In this document: positions 8,648-17,474 of the stretch, one piece after another
How the letters are laid out: each line of letters starts with the position of its first letter
Numbering within the stretch: position 1 is the first letter of the stretch
Assembly: GCF_003097135.1 (NCBI RefSeq)
Contig: NZ_QEQL01000001.1
Location: 620,001 to 684,000, forward strand
Direction: 5' to 3'
Length of the DNA: 64,000 bases
Source: Pseudomonas sp. URIL14HWK12:I12
Lineage (GTDB): Bacteria > Pseudomonadota > Gammaproteobacteria > Pseudomonadales > Pseudomonadaceae
Notes under the pieces: model-generated
What the model saw: the letters and a program-made list of their open reading frames with translations, nothing else
Told to the model about the DNA's origin: nothing
Database searches by the model: none
Translations under genes and position numbers: made by a program

Positions 8648-9484
8648 TCAGAGCTGGCCTTGCTTGTAAAAGTTTTCGAAGCAGTAGTTGGTCGCGTCGA
8701 TATAGCCTTCAGCGCTACCGCAATCGAAACGCTGGCCTTTGAATTTGTAGGCAAGTACGCAACCGTCCTTGGCCTGTTTCATCAGCGCGTCGGTGATCTG
8801 GATTTCGCCGCCCTTACCTGGCTCGGTCTCTTCGATCAACTTGAAGATGTCCGGGGTAAGGATGTACCGGCCGATGATCGCCAAATTCGACGGCGCGTCT
8901 TCAGCCTTGGGCTTTTCGACCATGTTGTTCACACGGAAGATATCATCGCGAATGGTCTCACCGGCGATCACGCCGTACTTGTGAATTTCTTCCCGTGGTA
9001 CTTCCTGAACCGCAACGATGGAGCACCGGAACTGGTTGTAGAGCTTGACCATCTGCTGCAACACGCTGTCGCCTTCGGGGTTGACGCACAGGTCATCAGC
9101 GAGGACTACAGCGAAGGGCTCGTCACCGATCAGGGGGCGGCCGCTCAGAATGGCATGCCCCAAGCCTTTCATTTCCACCTGGCGGGTGTAGGAGAAGGTG
9201 CACTCATCGATCAGCTTGCGAATCCCGACCAGGTACTTTTCCTTGTCGGTGTTACGGATCTGGGTTTCCAGCTCATAGCTGATGTCGAAGTGGTCTTCCA
9301 GGGCACGTTTACCGCGGCCGGTGACGATGGCGATGCCATTGAGGCCTGCTTGCAGAGCTTCCTCGACGCCGTACTGGATCAGCGGCTTGTTGACCACCGG
9401 CAGCATTTCCTTGGGCATGGCCTTGGTCGCTGGCAAAAAGCGGGTGCCGTAACCGGCTGCCGGGAACAAGCATTTCTTGATCAT
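8648..9484 (-). CDS. galU: UTP-glucose-1-phosphate uridylyltransferase
   Basis: A 278-residue nucleotidyltransferase that makes UDP-glucose for lipopolysaccharide core, exopolysaccharide and trehalose synthesis. The N-terminal nucleotide-binding loop GYGTRFLPATKAMPKEM (from residue 12), VNKPLIQYGVEEA, the DDL motif (VVLADDLC) and the C-terminal CGSAEGYIDATNY match GalU. The length is the bacterial norm. Pgm, which supplies glucose-1-phosphate, is encoded at 13.5-15.1 kb. Confidence 0.96.
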   Translation of the reverse strand: MIKKCLFPAAGYGTRFLPATKAMPKEMLPVVNKPLIQYGVEEALQAGLNGIAIVTGRGKRALEDHFDISYELETQIRNTDKEKYLVGIRKLIDECTFSYTRQVEMKGLGHAILSGRPLIGDEPFAVVLADDLCVNPEGDSVLQQMVKLYNQFRCSIVAVQEVPREEIHKYGVIAGETIRDDIFRVNNMVEKPKAEDAPSNLAIIGRYILTPDIFKLIEETEPGKGGEIQITDALMKQAKDGCVLAYKFKGQRFDCGSAEGYIDATNYCFENFYKQGQL

Positions 9485-9626
9485 GAAGTGTCCTTAATTC
9501 AAGGGCGGGCCTACGTATTCGGCGCAGTCTAATCAGGCCCGATAAACGTTACAATGGGGCACGCGTGGCGCGCGCACTGCGACAATAGAAAAACCCTGCA
9601 ACCATTTAGTTCCGCAGCAGCAAACC

Positions 9627-9980
9627 TTAACCGGAAATGCAGGCCGTGGCAGCGTTGCGAACGTCGTGAAAACGAACCGGCAGGTTCGAAAGCCGTTCAT
9701 GCACTTTGATCGAACTGCCCCCGGAGCGGTCCTCGACCAGCACGACCGCCGCCGGGCCCGAGCCGAACTTCTGCGGCACGATCACACGGTAACCGCTCTT
9801 GTGCGGTTCGATGGTCAGCGGAGCGCGACTGCTCGAAAGCCGCTGCGCGAGGCAGGCCGAATAGTCCTTGGGGGTCTTGCCGGAGATCACGTCCATGGTC
9901 TCGTGGGTCTGCTCAAGGTCCGAAACACTGGCACAACCACCTAACATCAACGCCGCCAGGGCGAGCCATACAGCCTTCAT
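9627..9980 (-). CDS. Small putative lipoprotein
   Basis: A protein of about 117 residues with a lipoprotein signal (MKAVWLALAALMLGGC; lipobox LGGC) followed by ASVSDLEQTHETMDVISGKTPKDYSAC. The mature part is about 100 residues and basic, with no domain I can name. The ATG at 9980 is 10 bases from GGAGG; an ATG at 9989 or GTG at 9986 in the same frame would add two or three residues. It probably sits in the inner leaflet of the outer membrane. It looks monocistronic. Confidence 0.7.
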   Translation of the reverse strand: MKAVWLALAALMLGGCASVSDLEQTHETMDVISGKTPKDYSACLAQRLSSSRAPLTIEPHKSGYRVIVPQKFGSGPAAVVLVEDRSGGSSIKVHERLSNLPVRFHDVRNAATACISG

Positions 9981-10120
9981 CGACACCATGCCTCCACTCG
10001 GTCAAAAAGGCTTCGACCGGGCGGCCGGTCATTTGTTCAGGTTCTGTGGGGCAGCGCAGGGCTGGTAACGCTGTGATACAGTGCTTGCCTTGGCAATACT
10101 CCCGCCTTTTCGGAGCCTTC

Positions 10121-10426
10121 ATGAAATTCGTACACCAGCGCGAGCACCTCAACGAAGACGACCTCGTCGTGATCGAATGCTCACAGCGCTGCAATATTCG
10201 CCTGATGAACGACGCCAACTTCCGCGCCTTTCGCAATGGCGGCCGCCACACCTACCACGGCGGCGCCTTCGACAAATTCCCCGCACGCATCACTGTGCCT
10301 AGCAGCGGCTTCTGGAACATCACCCTTGATACCTCGGGCCCGCGCGTCAAAGATCGCCCACTCAAGAACACGGCGTTCAAGCACAGCATCAAGATCGTGC
10401 GCCGCTCTCATTCCTCCTATAGCTGA
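10121..10426 (+). CDS. DUF1883-family protein
   Basis: A 101-residue protein (MKFVHQREHLNEDDLVVIECSQRCNIRLMND) matching the DUF1883 pattern: short beta-rich protein with NDANFRAFRNGGRHTYHGGAFDKFPARI and a C-terminal half ending FKHSIKIVRRSHSSYS. Members are sometimes fused to TIR domains; here it stands alone. The ATG at 10121 follows CGGAGCC. A second small gene begins 13 bases downstream, so the two probably share a transcript. Biochemical function is unknown. Confidence 0.75.
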   Translation: MKFVHQREHLNEDDLVVIECSQRCNIRLMNDANFRAFRNGGRHTYHGGAFDKFPARITVPSSGFWNITLDTSGPRVKDRPLKNTAFKHSIKIVRRSHSSYS

Positions 10427-10438
10427 CAGGGCCATCTT

Positions 10439-10603
10439 GTGACCAAATACGTCATCCACTACACCCTGAAGGGTGAGCGCCGCTGGGATTTCGCCCACTT
10501 GCAAAGCGGGAGCCTGGGCGAGGCAGAGGCCGCGTTGATTGCCCTGCACGGAAAGGAAGAGCGCGCCAACATCGCCGATATCCGCGTGACCCGCGCCCTC
10601 TGA
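10439..10603 (+). CDS. Conserved-looking 54-residue protein, unknown function
   Basis: A short frame starting GTG at 10439 encodes VTKYVIHYTLKGERRWDF and ends ADIRVTRAL. Composition is balanced, with a predicted strand-turn-helix-strand arrangement (IHYTLKG ... GEAEAALIALHG ... IADIRVTRA). Codon use matches its neighbours. It follows the DUF1883 gene after 12 bases, preceded by CAGGGCC as a weak ribosome binding site. I do not recognise a named family. Confidence 0.55.
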   Translation: MTKYVIHYTLKGERRWDFAHLQSGSLGEAEAALIALHGKEERANIADIRVTRAL

Positions 10604-10750
10604 AGCGTCAAGCCCAAGGTCTACTGTCGTTGACCCGCATCAATAGGCCTCCCCTGAACAGGGGGGGGCTGAACGAAATAACACGTTTTTGCCCCCCGCA
10701 GCTGCTACCTTTTAAAGCCTGACGCAGGCTTTCCCCGCGAGGTGGCCACA

Positions 10751-11011
10751 ATGAACAAAATGACCTTCCCCAATGCCTGCCAGGTCATGCGCTGGCATTT
10801 CCACCCGGTGGGCCTGGAGGCGACCATGGACGCCCCGGGAAGCTTGGTCGCCCGGCTGTTCGACCGCCAAACTGGGCAAACGCTATTGGCGATTGCCGGC
10901 ATTCCCTGCGCTACGGTCATGAATGCCAGCGATGTGGAGCTGATCATAGAGGCCATCGAGGCTGAACTCGATGCCTTCGTGCCGCCGGAACGCCTACGCG
11001 CCTGTGGCTGA
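10751..11011 (+). CDS. DUF1652-family protein
   Basis: An 86-residue protein (MNKMTFPNACQVMRWHFHPVGLEATMDAPGSL) with the DUF1652 pattern typical of Pseudomonas: a short N-terminal helix, WHFHPVGLEA, then RLFDRQTGQTLLAIAGIPC and a C-terminal acidic helix (VELIIEAIEAELDAF). The ATG at 10751 is chosen because GAGGTGG lies 6 bases upstream; a GTG at 10742 overlaps that site. The 3' end overlaps the convergent helicase gene by 18 bases. Function unknown. Confidence 0.75.
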   Translation: MNKMTFPNACQVMRWHFHPVGLEATMDAPGSLVARLFDRQTGQTLLAIAGIPCATVMNASDVELIIEAIEAELDAFVPPERLRACG

Positions 11012-13348
11012 AGACTCCAGCCCCCGCGAATCAACGAACAGGCCTTTGCTTCCAGCTACTCGCGACGAAGCCTTGGCCAGCACCGCCTGCCCACCCGGCT
11101 CGATGAACCAATAGCAGTGCTGCCGAGCACGAGTAATCGCCACATACGCCAACCGGTAGGCCTCTTCGGCCTGGGCAGCGTCGTAGGGTTGCTCGGCGCC
11201 AGCCGGGCCGAAGCCCGCCAACCGATACACCGCATTGCGCCACTGCCCCCCGCCCTGATAGGTGCAATCGCCCATCAGGCATACTGCGTCGGCTTCCAGC
11301 CCCTTGGCGGCGTGGTAGGTCATCAATCGCAATCGCTCCGGTTTACCGCTGGCTTTGCACCGCTCCAGCACCGGCTTGAGCAGCTTTTCGAGTTCGGGTT
11401 TATCCATGGCTCGCCGGTATAACACCAGCACCGTTTCATCCGCCTCGATATGCGCCTGAACCTTGGCCAGCAGCGACGCATCGTCGCGAGCCAGCACCTG
11501 TACCGGCGCCACCGGCCGCTCACCCACGGCCCTGGCCTTCTTGCCTTTGAGGCTGGGCGTGGCCTTGACCACCCATTCTGCGGCATCGATCACGCCCTGC
11601 TGGCAACGATAGTTGTCGCGTAGCATCACTCGCGCGTGCGCACTGGCCTGAAACACCTGCTCGAAGTCCAGAAAAAAGCTCGGGCTGCTCCCACGCCAGC
11701 CATAGATCGATTGCCAGTCATCCCCTACGCATAGCAGTGAGCCGCGGGCCAGCCCACGCCGCTCACGCTCCGCCAGCACCGCTTTAAGCCAGGCCACGAG
11801 CAACGCGGAGACGTCCTGGAACTCATCCACCAGCAGGTGCCGGAACACGTCGATCGCCGGGTCCTCGATACCGTCGAAGCCCTGGGAAATGAAATGGCTG
11901 AAGATGTGGTTGTAAGGCATCACCGGGGGTGAAGCCTGCCGCCAGCGTGCGGTGCAAGCCGGCCAGAAACGCGCCAGTGCCTGAAAGAACGCTGCGTCTG
12001 CGCCCTGCTCTGCAAGCCCCGCCCGAGCGATTGCATCTGCCACGTCCAGGCCCAGGCTCTCGATGAAGCTGGCCACCTGATAGAACAGCTCGAGCAGTGG
12101 CTGGGCTCGGTGCTCGCCCACCAGCCGATATTCAAGCCCCGGCCCTCGCCCGGCATCGCCGGCCATGCGCTTGGCCAGGGCCTGGCCCTCACTGTAGCTA
12201 CCGAGCCAGATCACCGGCTGGTCGCAAAACGCCTGAAACAAGGTGCGCTTGACCGCGACTTCCGCAGCCAGCGGCAACTCGCCCTGCGCCCGGCGAAGGT
12301 CGCGGCTTTCTCGAGGGTCTACGCCGAGCACCACCCAGGCTTGGGCGCCGGCGTGCCAGCCGTGCACATGAAAGGCATGGCCGCGCAGCTGCAGCGCCGA
12401 AGTGGCCGCCTCTACACCTGGCAATGGCCAGGCACCAGCAGCCTGCCACAGCGCCCGCACTTGTTCGGTCAACGCGCTGTCGCGCTGCGCGGCCAGGCCC
12501 ATCACCGTCGCCCGGGTACGCACGTCCGGATGGTCGCGCCCAAGACGCTCCAGTTGCAGTGCCTGCCGCCGCAGCGTATCGATGCTTTCAGCAAAGTGCG
12601 CATCACCCTGGAGCAACGCGCTGTAGGCCTGCCCAAGCAGGTCTCGCTGCTGGTTGTTCAACGCGAGTGCGAACGGCGGTTGGTCAGGGTCGCCGGCGCC
12701 GCCCTGCCCCAGCGCCTCGAACGCCTTGAGGCCGGCCAGAGCCGGCTGGGCCTGCGCCCAACCCAAGGCCCGGGAGTGAAAGGTGCGAACTCGGTCACGC
12801 GCTTGGCGCTCGCTCAGGGTGCGGCCCCACAGTGCAAAGGTTTCTATCAGGCGAGCGATGAAATCCTTGCGCGATTCCCGGGTGAAGGTCACTACGCTGA
12901 CCTGCTCCAGTGGCACGGCAAGGTACTCCACCAGCAACACCACGCGCAGCACCAGCGATGCCGACTTGCCTGCACCGGCACCTGCCACCACGCACGTAGC
13001 TGGGGCGTCGCTGAAAATCATCTTCCATTGCGCCGCATTAGGCTGGCGATGCTCACCCAACAAGCGCTGCACATCGGCCTTCATGCGCCGGCGCAAGGCA
13101 GCGTCAATGGGTAGAGCGCCTTCGGGTTGGTCCGTGGGAGCGGCCGCAGGTGAAGCCTTGCGTGGCTTGGCGGGCACAGGGGCCGGCCGGGCCGCCTTGG
13201 CGGTAGGCCGGGCCTGCTGTTTGATATTCGACGTTGGCGCAGCGGGCGCACCATCGTAAACGGACGTAAGCTCGCGCAGCTCGCGCACATAAGCCTTCAG
13301 GCGTTTAAGCCACGGCTGGCGCGCAGGCTCCTTGGAACGGGTTGGCAC
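10994..13348 (-). CDS. UvrD/Rep-type superfamily 1 DNA helicase
   Basis: A 784-residue ATP-dependent 3'-5' helicase-like protein. Motifs in order: Walker A GAGAGKSAS (residues 123-131), VVTFTRESRKDF, Walker B DEFQD (508-512), motif III GDDWQSIYGWRG, motif IV/V MTYHAAKGLEADAV and motif VI AYVAITRAR. A long insertion between motifs I and II looks non-standard. The start is GTG 13348, chosen because AGGAGG lies about 5 bases upstream; upstream in-frame ATGs at 13381 and 13450 lack one. The first 80 or so residues are a basic, Ala/Pro/Lys-rich linker, suggesting a disordered DNA-contacting tail. Likely role: DNA repair or replication restart. Confidence 0.85.
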   Translation of the reverse strand: MPTRSKEPARQPWLKRLKAYVRELRELTSVYDGAPAAPTSNIKQQARPTAKAARPAPVPAKPRKASPAAAPTDQPEGALPIDAALRRRMKADVQRLLGEHRQPNAAQWKMIFSDAPATCVVAGAGAGKSASLVLRVVLLVEYLAVPLEQVSVVTFTRESRKDFIARLIETFALWGRTLSERQARDRVRTFHSRALGWAQAQPALAGLKAFEALGQGGAGDPDQPPFALALNNQQRDLLGQAYSALLQGDAHFAESIDTLRRQALQLERLGRDHPDVRTRATVMGLAAQRDSALTEQVRALWQAAGAWPLPGVEAATSALQLRGHAFHVHGWHAGAQAWVVLGVDPRESRDLRRAQGELPLAAEVAVKRTLFQAFCDQPVIWLGSYSEGQALAKRMAGDAGRGPGLEYRLVGEHRAQPLLELFYQVASFIESLGLDVADAIARAGLAEQGADAAFFQALARFWPACTARWRQASPPVMPYNHIFSHFISQGFDGIEDPAIDVFRHLLVDEFQDVSALLVAWLKAVLAERERRGLARGSLLCVGDDWQSIYGWRGSSPSFFLDFEQVFQASAHARVMLRDNYRCQQGVIDAAEWVVKATPSLKGKKARAVGERPVAPVQVLARDDASLLAKVQAHIEADETVLVLYRRAMDKPELEKLLKPVLERCKASGKPERLRLMTYHAAKGLEADAVCLMGDCTYQGGGQWRNAVYRLAGFGPAGAEQPYDAAQAEEAYRLAYVAITRARQHCYWFIEPGGQAVLAKASSRVAGSKGLFVDSRGLESSATGA

Positions 13349-13452
13349 GCTACCTCCTGCCTCGGGGCGATGGGCAGGCATCTTCGCGTGATTTGTCGAG
13401 AAGGTCCAGCAAGCCCTTGATGCGCCGCGCGATGCGCGGCGCATCTCCAAGC

Positions 13453-15093
13453 TTAGGCGATAGCGCTGTTGACCAGTGCCTGGGCTTCCTGCACCAGGCG
13501 CTTGAGATGGTCCTCACCTTTGAAGCTTTCAGCGTAGATCTTGTAGATATCCTCGGTGCCCGATGGGCGGGCGGCGAACCAGCCATTGGCCGTGGTTACC
13601 TTCAGCCCACCAATGGCCTGATCGTTGCCCGGCGCGCGGCTCAGGACCGCCTCGATCGGCTCACCCGCCAGCTCCTTGGAACTGACCTGCTCCGGCGACA
13701 GCTTGGCGAGCGCGGCCTTCTGCTTCGCATCGGCCTTGGCATCGACCCGTGTGGCGAACGGCTCGCCCAGCTCGGCGGCCAGGCCTTGGTAGCGCTCGTA
13801 GGGGTTCTTGCCAGTCACTGCAGTCATCTCCGCGGCCAGCAACGACGGGATCAGCCCGTCCTTGTCGGTGCACCAGACGCTGCCGTCGCGGCGCAGGAAG
13901 GAAGCGCCCGCGCTCTCCTCGCCACCGAAGCCCAAGCTGCCGTCGTAAAGCCCTTGGGCAAAGTATTTAAAGCCCACCGGCACCTCGAACAGCGTGCGCC
14001 CCAGGCGCGCGGTGACGCGATCGATCAGCCCGCTGCTGACCACCGTCTTGCCTACCGCCGCGTTCGCGCGCCACTGCGGGCGATGGGTGTAGAGGTAGTC
14101 GATCATCACGGCCAGGTAATTGTTCGGCGCAAGCAAGCCCCCCGCGGCCGTCACGATGCCATGGCGGTCGTGGTCAGGGTCACAGGCAAAGGCCACGTCG
14201 AAGCGATCCTTGAGCGCCAACAGCCCTTGCATGGCATCGCGCGAGGAGGGGTCCATGCGAATTTGCCCGTCCCAGTCCAGGGTCATGAAACGGAAGGTGG
14301 GGTCGACGCTGCGGTTGACCACTTCAAGGTCAAGCTTGTAGTGCTCGGCAATGGCGGCCCAGTAGCGCACACCCGCGCCCCCGAGCGGGTCGACGCCCAG
14401 GCGCAGGCCGGCACTGCGGATGGCATCGATATCGACCACGTTGGCCAGGTCACGCACATAGTGGTTGAGGTAGTCGTGCCTGTGCGTGGTTTCGGCCTTC
14501 AGAGCCTGTTCCCACGGCATGCGTTTGACAGCCTTCAGCCCCCCTTCGAACAGCTCGTTGGCCTTGTTCTCTATCCATTTGGTGACGTCGCTGTCTGCAG
14601 GGCCGCCGTTGGTGGGGTTGTACTTGAAGCCGCCACTTTGAGGCGGGTTGTGCGACGGCGTGATCACTACGCCATCAGCCAGGTGCGCCTGGCGCCCGCG
14701 GTTGTAGCACAGGATCGCGTGGGACAACGCCGGGGTGGGCGTGTACTCGTCGTGCCCGGCGAGCATTACCTGCACGCCATTGGCGGCGAAGACCTCCAGC
14801 GCAGTGATGCCGGCGGGCGTAGACAGCGCGTGAGTATCGATGCCCAAAAACAGCGGGCCGTCGATGCCTTGGGCCTGGCGGTACAGGCAAATGGCCTGGC
14901 TGATCGCAAGCACCTGGGCTTCGTTGAAGCTGTTGTCGAACGAACTGCCACGGTGCCCGGAGGTGCCGAATGCCACACGATGGGCCGGGTTGGCCGGGTC
15001 GGGCCGGCCGCTGTAGTAGGCACTGACCAAACGGGGAATATCGACCAGCAGCTCGGCAGGGGCCGGCTGGCCGGCCAGGGAATTATGCGTCAT
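13453..15093 (-). CDS. pgm: Phosphoglucomutase (alpha-D-glucose specific)
   Basis: A 546-residue enzyme interconverting glucose-1-phosphate and glucose-6-phosphate. The phospho-serine loop is [18 protein letters not shown], the metal-binding loop is [11 protein letters not shown], the sugar-binding loop [10 protein letters not shown], and the C-terminal phosphate-binding [16 protein letters not shown]. The length equals E. coli Pgm (546). The ATG at 15093 has GAGG 6 bases upstream. It supplies substrate for GalU. Its stop lies 104 bases before the start of the helicase gene. Confidence 0.95.
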   Translation of the reverse strand: MTHNSLAGQPAPAELLVDIPRLVSAYYSGRPDPANPAHRVAFGTSGHRGSSFDNSFNEAQVLAISQAICLYRQAQGIDGPLFLGIDTHALSTPAGITALEVFAANGVQVMLAGHDEYTPTPALSHAILCYNRGRQAHLADGVVITPSHNPPQSGGFKYNPTNGGPADSDVTKWIENKANELFEGGLKAVKRMPWEQALKAETTHRHDYLNHYVRDLANVVDIDAIRSAGLRLGVDPLGGAGVRYWAAIAEHYKLDLEVVNRSVDPTFRFMTLDWDGQIRMDPSSRDAMQGLLALKDRFDVAFACDPDHDRHGIVTAAGGLLAPNNYLAVMIDYLYTHRPQWRANAAVGKTVVSSGLIDRVTARLGRTLFEVPVGFKYFAQGLYDGSLGFGGEESAGASFLRRDGSVWCTDKDGLIPSLLAAEMTAVTGKNPYERYQGLAAELGEPFATRVDAKADAKQKAALAKLSPEQVSSKELAGEPIEAVLSRAPGNDQAIGGLKVTTANGWFAARPSGTEDIYKIYAESFKGEDHLKRLVQEAQALVNSAIA

Positions 15094-15170
15094 GCAAACC
15101 TCGGGAGGCGGTGGGGCTGTGAAAGGGGCGCAGTGTAATGGCCCTTTGACCGGCTGACGATGCCCGTGGT

Positions 15171-17474
15171 TCAGCCCAGCAGCGGTAAGGTCTGCCCGTA
15201 CTCCCCCGGTAGCGCCGGCGGGCAGGGCTCGGCCCGGGGCCACCAGCGTGGCAATAGCGCCTGCACCTGAGGTTGGGCGAAGCGATCGTCGATCAGCACC
15301 ACCACGCCCTGATCGCCCTCGTCGCGGATCACTCGGCCAGCGGCCTGCACCACCTTGTGTAGGCCCGGGTACAGGTAGGCGTAGTCATAACCGGCCCCGT
15401 AGCGTTGTTGGAGGTGCTGGCGAAGCTGCTCGTTGACCGGGTTCAGCTGTGCAAGCCCCAGGGTCGCGATGAACGCGCCGATCAGGCGCCCACCGGGTAA
15501 ATCGATACCTTCGCCGAAAGCACCGCCGAGCACGGCGAAACCTATGCCCTGCCCGCCTTCGACAAAGCGCCCGACAAACGCCTCCCGCTCAGGCTCGCCC
15601 ATGCGAGGTGCCTGCGCCCACACCGGCACGCCAGGCGCTTCGGCACGCAACGCAACCAGTGCCTGCTCCAGGTACTGATAGCTGCTGAAAAACGCCAGGT
15701 AATTACCGGGCTGGCGCCGATACTGCCCGGCAAGCACCTGCGCCAGGGCCGCCATCGAGCCTTCCCGGTGCTGGTAGCGAGTGGACACGTGCCCGGCCAG
15801 GCGCACCTGCAGCTGGTGCGCGGCGAACGGGGATGGCACATCCAGCCAGGCGCAGTCGGCGGGCAGCCCCAGCAGGTCTAGAAAATAGCGCGCAGGGCTC
15901 AGGGTGGCGGAAAACAACACCGCGCTGTGCGCGGCCTGCAGGCGGGGGGCCAGTGCCTGCGCGGGTATCAGGTTACGCAGGCACAGCCGCGAGCGACGCT
16001 GGCGGCCGAGGCTGTAAAGGTGACTGTCGAAAATGTGGCCCTGGCCAAAGCGCTCGGCGATGCGCTGCACCTGTAGCGCATCGAAATAGAACTCGAGCCA
16101 CGGCCCTTGCAACCCTTGGGGGTTTTCGTTGAGGCACGTATTGAGCGCGCCAATGCAGCCCTGCAGCGCAGCGAGCCACGCCGCGGGCGGTGTAGGCGAG
16201 GCCTGGTAAGGCGCGCTTTGCTCGGCGTTCAGTGCATTCCAGGCCCGCCACAGCCGCTGCAACGGGCCAGCCAGGCCCGGCAGGGGCGCCTTGCGCAGTG
16301 GCGCAAGGCGTTGCTGGTCGAGCTCAGCGCTATACATGCCGCGGGCGCGGTCCACCAAGTTGTGCGCCTCGTCCACCAGCAGCGTGGCACGCCAGCCCAA
16401 TTGCAGGGCCAAACCGTGTAACCAGGCGCTGACGTCGAACCAGTAGTTGTAGTCGCCGACCAAGGCATCGGCCCAGCGGGCCATTTCTTGCGACAGGTAA
16501 TAGGGGCACACCTGATGGCGCAGGGCAATTTCACGCAACGCCGGGCGATCGAGCCAGCCGGCCTCGGCAGCTTGGGCACGGGCCGCCGGCAAGCGGTCGT
16601 AGAAACCACGGGCCAGCGGGCAGGCCTCGCCATGGCAGGCAGTGCCCGGGTACTCGCAGGCCTTGTCGCGCGCTACCAGCTCCAGCACCCGCAGAGGGGC
16701 GGCCGGTGTGCGCAGGCGCGCCAGGGCATCGAGGGCCAGGCGCCGCCCTGGGGTCTTGGCCGTCAGAAACAGCAGCACATCCAACTGCTGCGCCGCCATG
16801 GCCTTGAGCGCCGGGAACACAGTGCCCAGGGTTTTGCCGATCCCAGTCGGCGCTTGCGCCAGCAGGCAACGGCCGGTGCTGGCGGCCTTGTACACCGTTT
16901 CGGCAAGCTCCCGTTGGCCGGGGCGCCACTTCGCGAGCGGAAACGCCAGGTGCTTCAACCCCCTGTCGCGTGCCTCGCGCCAGGCCTGCTCTTGCTCGGC
17001 CCATTGGATGTAACGCTGGCACAACTGCTCAAAGACCTGCTGCAGCGCAGGTGCCAGGTGGCGCTCCTCGAAACGCGTTTGCTTGCCGCTGTCGACGTCC
17101 AGATACACCAGCGCCACGGTCAGCTCGCTGAAGCCTCGCTGCTGACAGATCAGCCAGCCATAAACCTTCGCCTGGGCCCAATGCAATGCCCGCACGTTCG
17201 CCGCCTGGCGCGTGAGGTCGCCGCGATGGGTTTTGACTTCTTCCAGGCAATGGCGGGCGGCATCGAAACCATCGGCGCGGCCACGCACCAGCAGCTCGCC
17301 GTACTGCCCCTCCAGTGCCACTTCGCTTTCGTACTGCGCCCCCCTGCCCGCCGCCACCTGCTGATGCCCAACGATGCCCTCGAGCGCACTGGGCGCGGGG
17401 GTGAAGCGCAGGTCCAGGTCGCCGGCTCGCGCGCCAAACTCGCACAAGCCGCGCACCGCGACCCGGTAGCTCAT
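15171..17474 (-). CDS. DinG/Rad3-type helicase with N-terminal PD-(D/E)xK nuclease-like domain
   Basis: A 767-residue protein. Residues 40-120 carry a RecB-like nuclease signature (RGRADGFD with D68, then LEEVKT with E79-x-K81). The rest is an XPD/Rad3 superfamily 2 helicase: Walker A APTGIGKT (about 210), four Cys of an iron-sulphur cluster ([13 protein letters not shown] ... CPYY), DEAH box (about 366), VLFSATL, and the C-terminal QAAGRVIR arginine finger motif. It overlaps the upstream FAN1-type gene by ATGA (17471-17474), so the two are translationally coupled and probably cooperate in repair of cross-linked or branched DNA. The combination of nuclease and helicase in one chain is seen directly; the repair role is inferred. 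Confidence 0.85.
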   Translation of the reverse strand: MSYRVAVRGLCEFGARAGDLDLRFTPAPSALEGIVGHQQVAAGRGAQYESEVALEGQYGELLVRGRADGFDAARHCLEEVKTHRGDLTRQAANVRALHWAQAKVYGWLICQQRGFSELTVALVYLDVDSGKQTRFEERHLAPALQQVFEQLCQRYIQWAEQEQAWREARDRGLKHLAFPLAKWRPGQRELAETVYKAASTGRCLLAQAPTGIGKTLGTVFPALKAMAAQQLDVLLFLTAKTPGRRLALDALARLRTPAAPLRVLELVARDKACEYPGTACHGEACPLARGFYDRLPAARAQAAEAGWLDRPALREIALRHQVCPYYLSQEMARWADALVGDYNYWFDVSAWLHGLALQLGWRATLLVDEAHNLVDRARGMYSAELDQQRLAPLRKAPLPGLAGPLQRLWRAWNALNAEQSAPYQASPTPPAAWLAALQGCIGALNTCLNENPQGLQGPWLEFYFDALQVQRIAERFGQGHIFDSHLYSLGRQRRSRLCLRNLIPAQALAPRLQAAHSAVLFSATLSPARYFLDLLGLPADCAWLDVPSPFAAHQLQVRLAGHVSTRYQHREGSMAALAQVLAGQYRRQPGNYLAFFSSYQYLEQALVALRAEAPGVPVWAQAPRMGEPEREAFVGRFVEGGQGIGFAVLGGAFGEGIDLPGGRLIGAFIATLGLAQLNPVNEQLRQHLQQRYGAGYDYAYLYPGLHKVVQAAGRVIRDEGDQGVVVLIDDRFAQPQVQALLPRWWPRAEPCPPALPGEYGQTLPLLG

